Source: Trichoplax adhaerens (taxonomy: Eukaryota; Placozoa; Uniplacotomia; Trichoplacea; Trichoplacidae). Taken from it: DNA of 64,000 nt. A program made the translations under genes and the position numbers. The notes under the pieces were generated by a model. It made no database searches and was not told where the DNA came from. It saw only the letters and a program-made list of their open reading frames with translations. Where the stretch lies: positions 4,546,008 to 4,610,007 of the forward strand of contig NW_002060943.1 of the NCBI RefSeq assembly GCF_000150275.1. The letters are read 5' to 3'. The stretch's first letter is position 1; the number at the start of each line of letters is the position of its first letter. Positions 52,201-64,000 of the stretch are shown piece by piece.

Positions 52201-55200
52201 GTAGATGATTCATCATTGCTAGCTGCTACCGGAAGGTATATAAGCTCGGCAGATAGTTAAATAAAATCAGTTCTCTAGTTATTGAACTGTTATAGTGTTA
52301 AATACCGTATTACAGTGGAAATATCTATGTTAGGATAATTCTGTTAGACTATCCTTATTTAGTTAACTTCTAATTTGGATATACTATGTTTTAATATAGC
52401 ACTGACTTTTTATGACAGTGACACTTATACACATACTGAAATTAATAGTTATAATAGGGAATGCAAATCATCTACTTACAGTTCGAATCATTGTGATTGT
52501 AATTTACTTATGGTAGATTGTAAATTATCATGGAAATGTTCCGTGATAGGACATATCGTAATCTGACTATTCTGTATTAGTCATTACATGTCTATGTTGG
52601 TAAATACTGTTGTCTGCATTAAGGGAGCAGTAGCTAAACTTAATATCTAATTCAGTAAATGATTCCGAAGTTAATTGTATTAACTATGACTCATGAACTA
52701 TTGAGGAATAGTATATAAATGCAGTATATCGTGAATTAAAGTGGATTCTCAAACTTAGTGTTTAACGTAAAATACGAGGCGTTTAAGTCTTTGTGTAGTC
52801 TGCTAGTAGAGCAAAAGTACTTGTGATAATGCAGATATCGTTCCTTGATACGTGGCTCAAGGAGTTGACTTATTGATCGTATATTACGTTATCTTGTTGC
52901 AAAGCTGTTTTGTGACATGAACGCAGAAGCAAAGGCGCCTACTTTCTTATGAGTAGTTAAGGCATACTGAATCCCAGAGAATTTAGAAATTTTGAGATTT
53001 TTTTACATAATCCTTATTACGAAACAGCTTTGTGCCAACAGCGAACAGTAAAAATTCTACGAGAGACTAGCAATCTTAAATTAGAACCTAGATCAAAACT
53101 TATGGATTTATGTTGTACTCTATGATAAAGAAATATAGATTCTACTGTATTTTATAGTGAAAACTAGTAACAAATTTTATCATAATTGAAGTTTAAATTT
53201 AATTCTACTTAGAAACATTGGCTATTAAATTAGAATTTTAGAATGTACAGCACTTAACAAATATTTCACAATCAAACATTGCTATATCATAACCGGATGA
53301 GTAGTCAGATGCTATGATACTAAATTTACTGTAATCGAACTCATTTAGTTATTTTTAAAGCTATAATATTTACACGAAATGAAATCTGAAAGAAAAATTC
53401 TGAAAATTACCTTTAATTACACACGACAATTAAATCTACGTAATTGTGCTTGCGTTTAGATTTTACTTTCTAAATTCAGCTTAATCAATCTTTTATAATA
53501 GTTTCCGGGTTATAGGGGCCCTGTTGTCGTTTTAGCAATGGTATTGGCGAATGACAATGGGCCTCATCCCTATAAACTCATTACTATTGGCAGAGAAATT
53601 GACCAGTCCTATCATACGCTCAACAGGAATGGCGAAATAGTACCAATTTCTTCGGTTGATAAAAGCCCTATGCAAGTGGCTATTAAACAATTTGAAGTTA
53701 TTGAAAATTATGACTTCAGTTGCGGGTAATTTAAGCTATTTATATATTACTATCAATAGCTTTATTACGAATTAAGAATGATGTTTCAAACTTTCAATAC
53801 TACTACTTGAACAGATAGATTTTGCAGGTTTTGTACGGTATACTCGTATCAATAGTGGCAGATTTACAGCAGTTAGTTGATATCACGAAATAATTAATAA
53901 TTTCTAAAAACTTAAAATACAATAAGGCTTATTTTGTGTACAGAATCTTGTAATTTTACTTTCTCTACAAATGAGATGTATTAAGAATTATACTATATTT
54001 TTTGGAAATTCGATGCTGAGTTAATAAATTAAGCAATAAGTTCTTGAAATGCAATCAACTTAATGATTCATGTCTTTTCATACCTAGATTCCGTAGTATA
54101 GGCTTCATTCGAACCAGAAAGGATGAACTAGCAGAGAGTATAAGGGAGAAAACTATACTCCTATACCGTTATATTCTGCGCCAGGATCATTGGCAGTATC
54201 TGCCGGAACTTCAGTTTGGGCAGTCTAATTCTGAAATTAATGGTAAAATCGAAGCTGCAATTGAACTTGTCTTAAATTTTACTATATTGTTTCTGATATC
54301 TGATTGAACATTCTAGTAAAACTGGATTAATAAATAATTGCTAAGTCTGTTGCTTTGTATCCTGCACGTAGATGTACAATTGTTAGAAAATTTTATCAAA
54401 AAACGAACGGAGACTAATTCTCAAATCCATATATTTAAATTGGGTTTCTTTGCCTATCCTGGCCGTTTAGAGGATTTTAATAGTAATAGAGGTCCTCCAA
54501 AATTTATAGCAACAAAACCACTTATTCAAGAACGTATGTCAAGCTTATGATGAATAACTTAGATTCATATATTACCACGACCATAATATGCCCATTTTCA
54601 TATGAAGAAATTACTGACCTATGCATTTTCCACATGATTAACATGAAGATTTTAAATGCATCCACGTTAGGAAGTCCTCAACTTTTCATATGTGATATTT
54701 GTCCTGAATCTTGTCTAATGTCTCAAGGTTGCGAAATTATGATCACAGCTAACGATGCAAAAGGACTTGATATGGCCAATTATGATATCATTATTAACTA
54801 TCATCACGGTAATTAATATTAAAATTGATTTTTATAATTGCAATTGACATCTTGAAACCTCAAATCTGTAAACGCTAGATTTTGAGCTATTTATAATCAA
54901 CAAGAATCGTTTTATAAATTATATTATAAGCATTCGATTGCTACCTTCATGGTAATAAATAGAACTGCGAACAGATATCAGTACTGGTATATACCGAGAA
55001 TATCCGGTACCCTTAGGAAGAAGCGAAGCTAGAAGCTATGTTCAGTTCATTGCAGACGCGGTAATGTAACAGTATTGTCTGAGCCATTTTAGTTCTTTTA
55101 ATAATATTATTTTACTTTTTTCAAGTTTTTATCAGTTGATATTCCTTAAAGCTACCAGAATGGGCTTTGAAATAGTTATTGCTTCAATATATTAAGCTTG

Positions 55201-55454
55201 TGTTGCATTTACTTCAGCTAGTGCCATCCAATTCGACATTATGCTCATTTCTCTATAAAATTGTTAATCTTCAATTTTTCGATTTGATTAATCTTGCACA
55301 GCGCTGTCTAGTGTTTGAAATGCCTCCTTATATAAGTTATGATCAGAACCAAGTTCCTCAGTCATATCCAATTGAAGTAATGACGACAGTACATTTATCA
55401 CGAAAAGGTTCAAGAAATATCTCGGAAGGAAAAGAGTTTTACTACCGCAGTTGA
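49266..55454 (+). CDS. Rel homology domain-only protein, paralogue A (8 exons, 351 aa)
   Basis: Exons 49266-49313, 49532-49609, 53502-53725, 54088-54242, 54372-54533, 54671-54808, 54963-55060 and 55302-55454 join in phase to 352 codons with stop. RHD-N begins FEISIVKEPW-IIQRPRYSTEV. The recognition loop RPRYSTE keeps the Arg-x-Arg-Tyr and Glu that contact kB DNA, with Thr for the usual Cys, as in NFAT RAHYETEG. It continues YRGPVVVLAMVLA, PHPYKLITIG (compare PHPHELVG of RelA), FRSIGFIRTRKDE, FKLGFFAYPG; then RHD-C: SPQLFICDICPESCLMSQGC and LVFEMPPYISYDQ...GKEFYYRS, followed at once by TGA. No ankyrin repeats, activation domain or NLS fit in the remaining length. Exon 2 to 3 spans a 3.9-kb intron filled with repeats. 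First-exon length (16 codons) is identical in paralogue B, supporting the start. Confidence 0.85.
51209..52030. repeat. Diverged direct repeat pair in the large intron of Rel paralogue A
   Basis: Copies at about 51209-51394 and 51844-52030 share TATTATTGAAAAGTAGTATTCT, GGTAATACTATCTGTTAA and TCGTAAACCGTCAGCAAAGC (then GACG). The middle of each copy differs, so only the ends are conserved. Confidence 0.8.
52306..52935. repeat. Dispersed repeat, copy 1 (intron of Rel paralogue A)
   Basis: This ~600-bp element matches 62700-63165 downstream of Rel paralogue B in the same orientation. Shared words include GTGGAAATATCTATGTTAGG, TTATGGTAGATTGTA, CATGGAAATGTTCCGTGATA (C/T and A/G variants), GACTTATTGATCGTA and GTTGCAAAGCTG. 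The second copy has lost about 80 bp near its 5' part. The 63-codon open frame at 52375-52566 lies in the repeat and is not conserved in the second copy. Confidence 0.85.
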
Positions 55455-58400
55455 TTGCGAGATCATACGTGCAAGAATGCAAGGTCGGTTATTTGTACCA
55501 TCAGTAGGTTATATGTTATTATTGATTAAATTAATTTAAACTAATTGATTAATGCTAAAAGATAATAAATTGCATTATTTTTGCAGTACTTAGTATCGTA
55601 AATGATATTACAACTTAAAAGCGAAAGTATTGTAAATTATCAGAAGTAATGAATCTAATTTCCATGAATAACGTAGGCACGCATATAGAAGAAAAATCTT
55701 TTCCAAATCGACTCCACAAATGCTTACAATTATTATTTCAGGCTCACGCTACAGTATTGCATTATTAGATCATCGGTTTATTACTTCTCAAATGGTGCCG
55801 GAATCGAAAATTTTTTATTATGAACTATTGTCTACGGCTATCATTTATATACTATATACCATTAACCATTTCTTACATTATCTGTGACTGATTTTTATCC
55901 ATTTAACTATAGTATAACACCGCAGCTTTATCAAAGTCATTATTTAAATTGATTATGAATCCATGCGTTAACAATACAGAGCCTGTATGTACATTAGGTA
56001 AACCCCATAAGTTAAGTATGAATTCGATTGACTGACCTCTTATAAATAATGGAACAAATTGGAACCATGACTTGAATGCTACCGTCGATTTTATATTTAA
56101 ACCATATTGTTTGGAACAAAAACATTATCGTAGTAATGGTAGTATGAAACGATATGAAATCTTGTAGACATAAAGCAACGTCTTTATTTGACTATTTCAA
56201 ATATTTAGATAGCCTTCTATCACTGTTACACATAAAAACTAAATGAAATGTATACTATTAGCACGATTTGAAATAAAATACAAGATTCCCATAAATTGCT
56301 ATGCCGCTGTGAACGAACATTGTGCAAAGCGCAGTGATATTCTCATTTGGAACAGTTTCAATTATATAATTATTTAAAAAACCTATATAGGTCAACACCA
56401 GCTGCCTTAATTCATAAGAAATATCTGCTAATGTTAGCGTATAAGTTGGCTCTATTTTTATTTGTTTATCAAATTATATTAAGAATACAATGAACTTTAT
56501 GTATACAGATTGAAGGATAGTGATCTTGCCAGCGGACTGGATAGTATAGTAAAATTCTGTTGACTATAGCCATGAAATATAGTTAGTCATCTATAAAATT
56601 GCTTTGAAATAATCGTTTTTATGTCAACCTTAAAGCAATAGGATAGGATAACTAGCAACTACTGCTGCTACTAACCTGAAATTGAGCGCTTCTTAATGAA
56701 TAGCGAAATTGTTGATAGAACTATTTTGACGTATGTAATTTAGAATTTTGGGTACTAGCTACTTATTCTTTGCACAATGGTAAGATAAAGATGTAAAGAC
56801 GTTAAATTGAAATGATAATACTTTTACTTATTGTGCGTTTTGATAAGATTAGGTTGGCTTTAACGTAATTTTGAGCAATCGGGTTTGCATTTTGTCGACA
56901 ATACAATTCATTGTAGCACATTGCACTAAGTACAGTATTTTATAATTGCAACGTACTTATTTCGCAATTCTTGTAGCATAACGTCATGCTTAGAAGGAGT
57001 CGATACCATAAACCATAGAATAGTACACCACGATAGTACTATTATTTATTTGTATTTATAATACGCGTATTACTTTGTTGATCAATCAATCTATTAATCA
57101 AGAATTCCAATAATCTTATATACCTCACTATCAGTCATTCTTGTTAACTCCGTATGCAAATTAAGCTAATAAACCTTTAGTTACCTTCTCACTGAGTACT
57201 ATTCATTTATGCCACCTGCTCAAGAAGAGAAAATAACGATATTACATGTACGATTTGAATTGAGCACCAACCGCACCGGCATCTTATTACGCCACGTACC
57301 TTAAAATTTCTCAATAGTAATTCAATATTGTACGCTATCAGCAAACAACTATAACTTATCTCTAATTTAAAGTACACTACAAACGTATATTTATTAATAG
57401 AATTCAATAATGTAGAGAACAATAACTACAACTGACGGCCAATTATCGTTATTTACCAATAAAATAAATTTTAGACCCTACCATAGTTATATCAATATTT
57501 AAACTGGGATATTTATTAATAATTATGGGGAAATGATGTATGCTTAAATAAAATAATATTCAGAGCTTAAAAAATCAAGCACTCATTCATTACTCATTTA
57601 ATAATATTAAATCCTTTCTGCTGTCACAATTTGTTGGTTAGAAAAATAACTAGCTTAATAATATGTAATGATTTCAGCTAATTGTAGGAGTACAGTATAC
57701 GAACGATGTAAAGGTTATGTTGCTAAATTTACTGAGTGTGCACTACAAGTTTAGTGGTAGGTTATCAAAGGAGGAGCGAATGCTCAGCTCCTTAGTTCGT
57801 GATTGGATAGCCTTTCGGCTACTCCATTGATAAAGCTATACTAAACTCTTAGAACAGTCTTATCCTTATATGACCATAAGCAGTATAGGACTACCACAAT
57901 GTAGACCTCCAGGTGTAGTGGAGATAGGAATAAGTAATCTATTAGTTTAGGGTAGTAGTTTGCAAGTTACGTTTGAGACAGTTATATACTACATAACGTA
58001 GAAAAGCACAATTCGTAGTCAAATTATAATTTTTATTAATTTACAGTTAGTAATGTTGGGAATCTATGGTACAAATTATTTGATCATATATGTTTAGTTG
58101 CTAGTTTCATTTAGGATACTTTAGAATAGGAATTTGATAGTCTGATACCAGCGATTATTTTAGATGGTATGTAAAAGTTGGCGTAGTTCAAGTTTCAGTT
58201 CCAGCTAGCAATTATTAAGAAGCTCAAGTTAGTAGCAGTAATTTTTTTGGATCTTTTGGTTGGTTGAGGTAGCAATTCTGACCTTACTATTATTCATTTA
58301 ATTGAAATACTAAGGTATTTGATAAAATTTAAATAAGCTGTTATTTCCCCCTGATTTAGTTATAATTATTTCGAGTAATTGTTTATTTACTAGGTTTTTG

Positions 58401-58668
58401 TTTTATCTTAGTAATTGAAATTTATTTAATGTATACGTATAAAATTTATCGTATGCATGGAATAGTATAGTAGTTATCAGAGCCACTTTGGGGGGGGGGC
58501 AACTAAATGCACCTTTATTGAGAGTATAAAGGTTTTCGACGTGAAGGGTGAGGCTCATTTTCGTTGGCATGAGGCGCAGAGATAGAAGTACTAATCTAGT
58601 ATAACATGATCTCTACAGTACCCTAAACTCTATGTTTAGAAATCTTGTCAGAAACATTTCTTCATAAA
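55455..58668. other. Gene-free gap between Rel paralogues A and B
   Basis: An AATAAA at 55564 fits the end of paralogue A. No exon is recognised. A structured, tRNA-like segment lies at 57749-57846 and a G(9-10) run at about 58490, shortly before paralogue B. Confidence 0.5.
57749..57846 (+). ncRNA. Possible structured or tRNA-derived RNA element
   Basis: The ends GTTTAGT (57749-57755) and ACTAAAC (57840-57846) pair over 7 bp. Inside, TTATCAA (57762-57768) pairs with TTGATAA. Two hairpins follow within: GGAG-GAGC gaat GCTC-AG-CTCC and TGGATAGCC tttc GGCTA-c-TCCA. GTTTAGTGGTAGG resembles a tRNA D-arm or Pol III box A, and AGTTCGTGATT about 35 nt later is a weak box B. It is not a standard tRNA because no proper T-stem or acceptor is seen. 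Confidence 0.25.
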
Positions 58669-61600
58669 ATGAATTCTAAGCAACCTATTTCGGTGATTAT
58701 TATCAAGGAACCCGGGGTAAGTTTTCCATAGCATACTAAATCATATTAAAACTAAGGAACATTTCGAATCGGTGTTGTCAGCTGGTCTCCACTACATAGG
58801 TAGCAAATTAGCCACAAGCCGCAGTTCTCTGAATACTTCGTCAATAAATATTCCTCAACCTATTATAGAATGAAACCATTTTGTTTTACATTAGTTCTTA
58901 ATGTGAATGAATAACTCATAAACTGATAATAGAGCGTGCGTCTATCTTATTTTGAGTTATTCCGCGAAGATTTTTCATTTCAGTTTTAAAGCTGTACTTT
59001 TAATCTTAACGCCGTTTTGAGTATTATAAACGAATGGTAGCTCATATATCAACGGTTAAGTTCTAAGGTATTGAAGGTAGAAATATTATATTTGTACAAA
59101 AAAATTTTATCGTGATCAATTGTTATAGCTTATAGTTCCAATTAGTCTTGAATGGAACGATACTGCAATTAGGCTGACTATCTTATATAATTTATACTAA
59201 ATTTTATTATCCGTCGCATTGCTGGCGGACTGCAGCTTACAACATTACGTATAATTTGTTTTAATATTTTTACTACTAGACTATTCAAAGGCCACGCTAT
59301 TGGTTAGAAATTAAACGCACCACACACGGTCCAATGAGAGATCCGCCAATACTCCGGGTACGCTGCATCATTTTGCCAAACGTTCTAAATCGAATTATGT
59401 ATAGCAGTAACATACTATGTCCATATTTCATAAAAGATTGCCCATCGAGCTATCGCAGTATCAATCGAATTTCTATACCGTTACTCTGTATTAGAAGCTT
59501 AACTTAGTCCAGTATAATTGGTGAATTAAAGTCATACAATTTCTGCTTTTTAAGTTTTCGTAAATTGTTATTGTAGTTGTTCTCATTAGCAATTTGTCAA
59601 ACTGCGGTGAGAACTTTCTCTATTTTACTTGTATCATTTTTGGAAATAATATCGTTCAATACCTTAATTATGACTTAATAGAGAAGTAGTCTCAGTTATA
59701 CAAAATGTAAGTATTTGTTATTGCTTGATTAGATTATAAGTATATCAAGCCTTTATTATGTACGCTGCCACTAATAATCACATCGAATAAGATTTTATAG
59801 GTAATACGCTACTATCCCTCCGTGTATTTGCCAGTGATACTATTTCATTAGAATATTTACTACGCCTCATTGATTGTGCCAATTATTGCAAAAAGACAAA
59901 ATTTCAAAAATATTCCTACACATTTTGAAGAATGAATCCAATTCTACTATTAGATCACAGATGGTACAGTTAGAATTGATGGTTTAACTTTTGCCTTATT
60001 AGCTCTTCTAATAGTTTTCAAATTATAGGGGTCCTGCTGTCGTTATTGCTATGCCTATAGCGAGTACAGAGGAGAGATTTCCTTCGCCCCATCCTAATAA
60101 ACTTATTGTTGTTGGTGGCCTAGAAAATGACCAAAGCGTTTTCACCTTAAATGAGGACGGCCGGATGATGCCAATAACTTCTAATTCCAAGGCTCCTGTA
60201 CATGCTCTTATTAGACAATTTGAAGTGGATGGAAATCATAATATCGATTACGAGTAATTAAAATTAGCCTATATATATATGCATGTGATATATACCAATC
60301 ACGAATTTCCAATTTTTAGAAAAATAAGGGCTTTATTGAATCTTATACAAAGATTAACTACACAGCTCTACTCTAGCCGAATACTACTTCTAAAGACTTC
60401 TACAACGAACTAACAGAATAATCTAAAGTTGCATGCTTTTATACTTTTCGTAGCATTCGCAGCTACAATCCGCATGGCAACCTTTTACCTTATTTTACAC
60501 ATAGTTAAATTATTCTTAGTAAGACTATTCTACTGCGGACCATCATTAATCTAATATATGACTTACAGCTCTATTTTTACCTACAGCCATATTAGTAACT
60601 CAACAGCTTACTGTATATAGTCATCTGTGCTCTAGCATAGAGTCTCTACCACTACAGTCTATAGTTACAGCTACCAAATATCTCTTAGGATAAATATCTA
60701 CCGTACATTATACTACACATGGCTAACAGTCTACAATCACAATACTAAGTTACATTACAATGCAGCATCAACAGAAATGAATAAGGGTACTAAGTATTAA
60801 GAATACTCTTTTGCGAATAGATCAATTACGAGTTTTAGGTGATCATATCAATGATTAGAGATTGCACTATCGAGGCGATACTTATAGCCTATTATTATTT
60901 TCATAAATTTTCGAAAAAATTGAATTTTGTTCAGATTGACCTACTGACATTTCCTTCTACACTTTCTCTCAAACTAATACATATTTATATTCACGTTTTC
61001 TTATAAAATTGACTTTATTACGAAGCCCTAACAATAAAAAAAGCTAATTATGCATCTTTCCAATGCTAGATTCGGTAACATAGCTTTCGTTCGAATCCAT
61101 TCAAGGAAACCTAAAAATCATGATGAGAAGTGGCTGCCAGATAGTATCGCAGAAAAGACCAATTTACTATCTAAGTTCATTTTAGGTATCGGGTTAAGAC
61201 CATATCTGGAATCAAAATTTATGGTGGTCAATCCTGAAATTAGTGGTAATTACAAAACCGTGTTCAATTTTATATCCTCAATTTTAACAAATAAATTACA
61301 TTACTATACTCGAAAGTCTACCTAAATAATTAAACTAATTTAGTAGAGTAAATAACTGATAAACATATCGTTTATTCAATCTCCTGCTTATAGATGATGA
61401 ATTATTAAAAAATTTTGTTGTGAGGCAAACCGGTAACGAGAACGATATGCAATACCAAAAATTTAGATTGTGTTTCTTTGTCTATCCTGGCCGTATAGAG
61501 GAATTTTATTCCATCAGACATCTTTTGAGTTATATAAAAACAAAACCTTTAATACGAAATGGTATGAAAAGCTTATTTTAAAACTTAGATTATGATAGCA

Positions 61601-62449
61601 GCAATATTTCTATGTAATGTGACTATTTATTAAAATATATCTTATTAATATGATCAACATCGACATACAAAATGACTTACTGATAGACAGTCCCCGATTT
61701 GTCATAAACGATATTTGTCCCAATACCGGTCTTATATCTAAAAGCTGCGAAGTTATGATCACAATAAAAGAGTTGATAGGACTTGATATTGGGCCGTACG
61801 ATATTATGATTAAGTATATTTCAGGTAATTAATATTCGTATTGATTTTATGCTAATTTTATTAACATCTTAATATTTCAAGATACAAAGAGCTAATAATG
61901 CTTATTGATCTATAAATGGAAATCATTTCATAAATTATGTTTTTGCCGATTGATTACTGATTTCAAGATGATATTAATAAATAGAAGAGCGACAACTTGA
62001 TAATATACCTCAAGAATTTAAAATCGATATAGAACATATTATTACATGGCAAGATTCGTCAATTCAGTCGATACCTGACGCGGTAACGTAATGTTTAGTA
62101 CTGCCTGCACTACTGTTTTGTTATCTCAGAATTTTTTTGCTTTTGATTAAATAAATAATCCTTGTCTCTGCGAATATGACATTTATAATCCTTTTTGCTT
62201 TAATATTTCAAATCTATTTTCGTGAACTTTCATTGATATTATCGAGTTTGATATCATCTCAACTTTGCTTAATCCACTATTCCTGAATAGGGCTGTTTAA
62301 TATTTCGAATGCCAATTTATGAATGCTCTTCTGATTCGTGGGGGAATTCTTTACCAGAACTAAAAAAAGTAAGGGCTAAGGTACATTTAGCACAAAGAGG
62401 TAGCAAAATTACATCGAATGAAGTAGATTTTTACTACACAAGCGAATAA
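58669..62449 (+). CDS. Rel homology domain-only protein, paralogue B (8 exons, 367 aa)
   Basis: Exons 58669-58716, 59280-59357, 60015-60253, 61070-61245, 61394-61561, 61687-61824, 61985-62082 and 62291-62449 join in phase to 368 codons with stop. Five of the eight exons have exactly the same length as in paralogue A (48, 78, 138, 98 nt and the same phases throughout; the first two are the RHD start). The recognition loop is TIQRPRYWLEI: Arg-x-Arg-Tyr and Glu kept, Leu in place of Cys. Then YRGPAVVIAMPIA, SPHPNKLIVVG, FGNIAFVRIHSRK, FRLCFFVYPGR, SPRFVINDICPNTGLISKSC and GCLIFRMPIYE...VDFYYTSE, ending with TAA. As in paralogue A, no ankyrin repeats or activation domain follow. Part of a tandem duplication; sequence divergence from A is large, so the copies are not recent. 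Confidence 0.85.
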
Positions 62450-64000
62450 CAAGATCATAGAAGACTGGACCATAAGTTATATTATCCGAATTGTCAGCTG
62501 GTCGCGGATTATACCAATTTGTGCAAGATTAAGAGCAATTTGAACAAATTACATTCAATAATTTAATTTGATTTAGACTCTTCAATTAAAGCGATAGCTT
62601 GTAGTAAGGAATAATCTGGCTGTGTAGAATATTATCCGTTCATCTGAACGGAAACTTGACTAGTTTATATTAATTATCATTCTGTTATTTTGTTATACAC
62701 TGTATTATCGAGATTAGAGTGGAAATATCTATGTTAGGATAACTTTGTTTATAACTTACTTATGGTAGATTGTAGATTATCGTGGAAATGTTCCGTGATA
62801 GTATATATTGTAATCTGATTATTTGCATTAGTCGTTAGATATCTATGTTCATAAATACTGTTGCTTTCATTAGGTAGCAGTAGTTAAAATTTGTCTTTGA
62901 TTTATTGGAAGGCTTCAAAGTTAATATTACGAACTAGAATGCCTGAAATATTGTAGAAGAGTATTAAATGCAGTATACCGTATAATAAAATTAATTCTTA
63001 AGGTTAGTGTTTGATATAAAATGCAAGGTGTTTAGGTCTTTATGTTGTCTGCTGTAGAGGGAAAGTGTTCACGATTGAATAGATATTGCTCGCTAATACG
63101 TGGTTCAGGGAATCGACTTATTGATCGTACGCTAAGTTATTTTGTTGCAAAGCTGCTTTGTAATTGATTCGTAATTTGGTTACTATGAAATTTGGAGCAT
63201 AAAACTTTCTTAAAAGATACAGTTTGTGGACTGCATGGCATTTTCGGTGATAGATCTATTTACTAGCGAAAATACTGTAAATTATGTGGAATATACATTG
63301 AATTTTGACTTAATCGTAATAAATAATGTGTAAGTAATAAAGTAGACTGCTGTAATTAAAACTAATTCTAGCAATAACGTGATCTAAGAATGTAATCATA
63401 ATATTAAACAAAGCAATATTGAACGTGAAGTAATCGTTTGTGTTTAATAAAGTAACCGTAGATAATAATCCATTACGACGATAGAAAATATTCTTCGGGT
63501 CTATTTCCTAAAATTCATTAGAAGCATATTCTATTTTTGTAGAATTGTCACGAAACTGACTTATTAAGGCAATTATTTCCAAAAAGATCATTAAACTTAT
63601 AATGAAATGAAAAGTGTAGAGATCAAGCTACAAAACTTTAACAAACTTTGATTCTACTTTCGTTGCACTCCGGTCGACTTAACGCTAATACTTTGACACC
63701 AAATAAAATTTGGGGAAATAACCGAACAACAATTTATTACAAAACAAGAATGGAGAGAAGTATAAACCGAACAACCTTACAAATACTTAGCTTTAAGTAT
63801 TATTAAAATAAATGATTGACTTAAAAACTGTCATCGACCAAACAACCTTTCAAAAAGAAGAACGTTCTAACTTACGACAATTCGACCCCGAAGGCCTTTT
63901 AAATTCAACAAGTTCTTCAAATAAAATCTTCTTCTACTCTCTCCCTAAATTTTCTAATTGCACTATCATTTGTAGTAAAGTATTGTAATCTTTACAAAAA
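62450..64000. other. Downstream gap with repeat and weak LTR-like trace
   Basis: No exon seen. The first part includes copy 2 of the dispersed repeat (62700-63165). On the minus strand at about 63690-63710 the word TTTGGTGTCAAAGT resembles the primer-binding region that follows a retrotransposon LTR, but no coding or second LTR is visible before the window ends. Confidence 0.45.
62700..63165. repeat. Dispersed repeat, copy 2
   Basis: Same-orientation copy of 52306-52935, about 470 bp, sharing GTGGAAATATCTATGTTAGG, CGTGGAAATGTTCCGTGATA, GACTTATTGATCGTA and GTTGCAAAGCTG. One copy lies inside Rel paralogue A and the other just after Rel paralogue B. It is either a mobile element or a marker of the local duplication. 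Confidence 0.85.

Noticed and set aside
52375-52566. 63-codon frame in the intron of Rel paralogue A
   Set aside because: Lies inside a dispersed repeat, and the second copy near 62.8 kb does not preserve the frame.

Overview
The window is eukaryotic nuclear DNA. It is AT-rich, and its protein genes are cut into many short exons with GT...AG introns (two are GC...AG). The gene content is animal: a two-cAMP-domain EPAC, group XII secreted phospholipase A2, and Rel/NF-kB proteins. An intron-rich, early-branching metazoan fits best, and a placozoan (Trichoplax/Hoilungia type) is my best guess. That is an inference from composition, gene structure and divergence, not from a database match. Most genes were rebuilt exon by exon from splice sites, reading-phase agreement and family motifs, so only short fragments of them appear as long open frames.

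Layout: 1-5.0 kb is gene-free and full of diverged tandem repeats. 5.0-11.3 kb (+) is cytosolic cysteinyl-tRNA synthetase, 26 exons. 12.8-28.0 kb (-) is a RAPGEF4/EPAC2-type cAMP-regulated Rap exchange factor, 30 exons recovered, 5' end missing; it converges on the synthetase gene. 31.5-33.1 kb (+) is COX18, the mitochondrial inner-membrane insertase, with TGTAC-rich blocks on both sides. 35.2-36.4 kb (+) is a group XII secreted PLA2 with a C-terminal QDEL. 38.2-62.4 kb (+) holds three tandem Rel-homology genes: an RHD plus ankyrin protein (about 878 aa) followed by two RHD-only proteins (351 and 367 aa) with eight exons each.

The Rel cluster is the most interesting part. All three genes share intron phases, so they arose by local duplication. 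The ankyrin-bearing member has lost most of the DNA-contacting residues of the recognition loop. The two RHD-only members keep R-x-R-Y and the following Glu. The linker of the ankyrin member contains three tandemly duplicated exons, two carrying DSAYVS and DSAYGS, the latter matching the vertebrate p100 phosphodegron. A working hypothesis is a split NF-kB system: one gene supplies a degradable IkB-like partner, and the other two supply minimal DNA-binding subunits.

The remaining genes are housekeeping or signalling genes with no evident functional link to the cluster. The gaps hold decayed tandem and dispersed repeats, one perfect 15-bp hairpin, a possible tRNA-like element and weak LTR-like traces.
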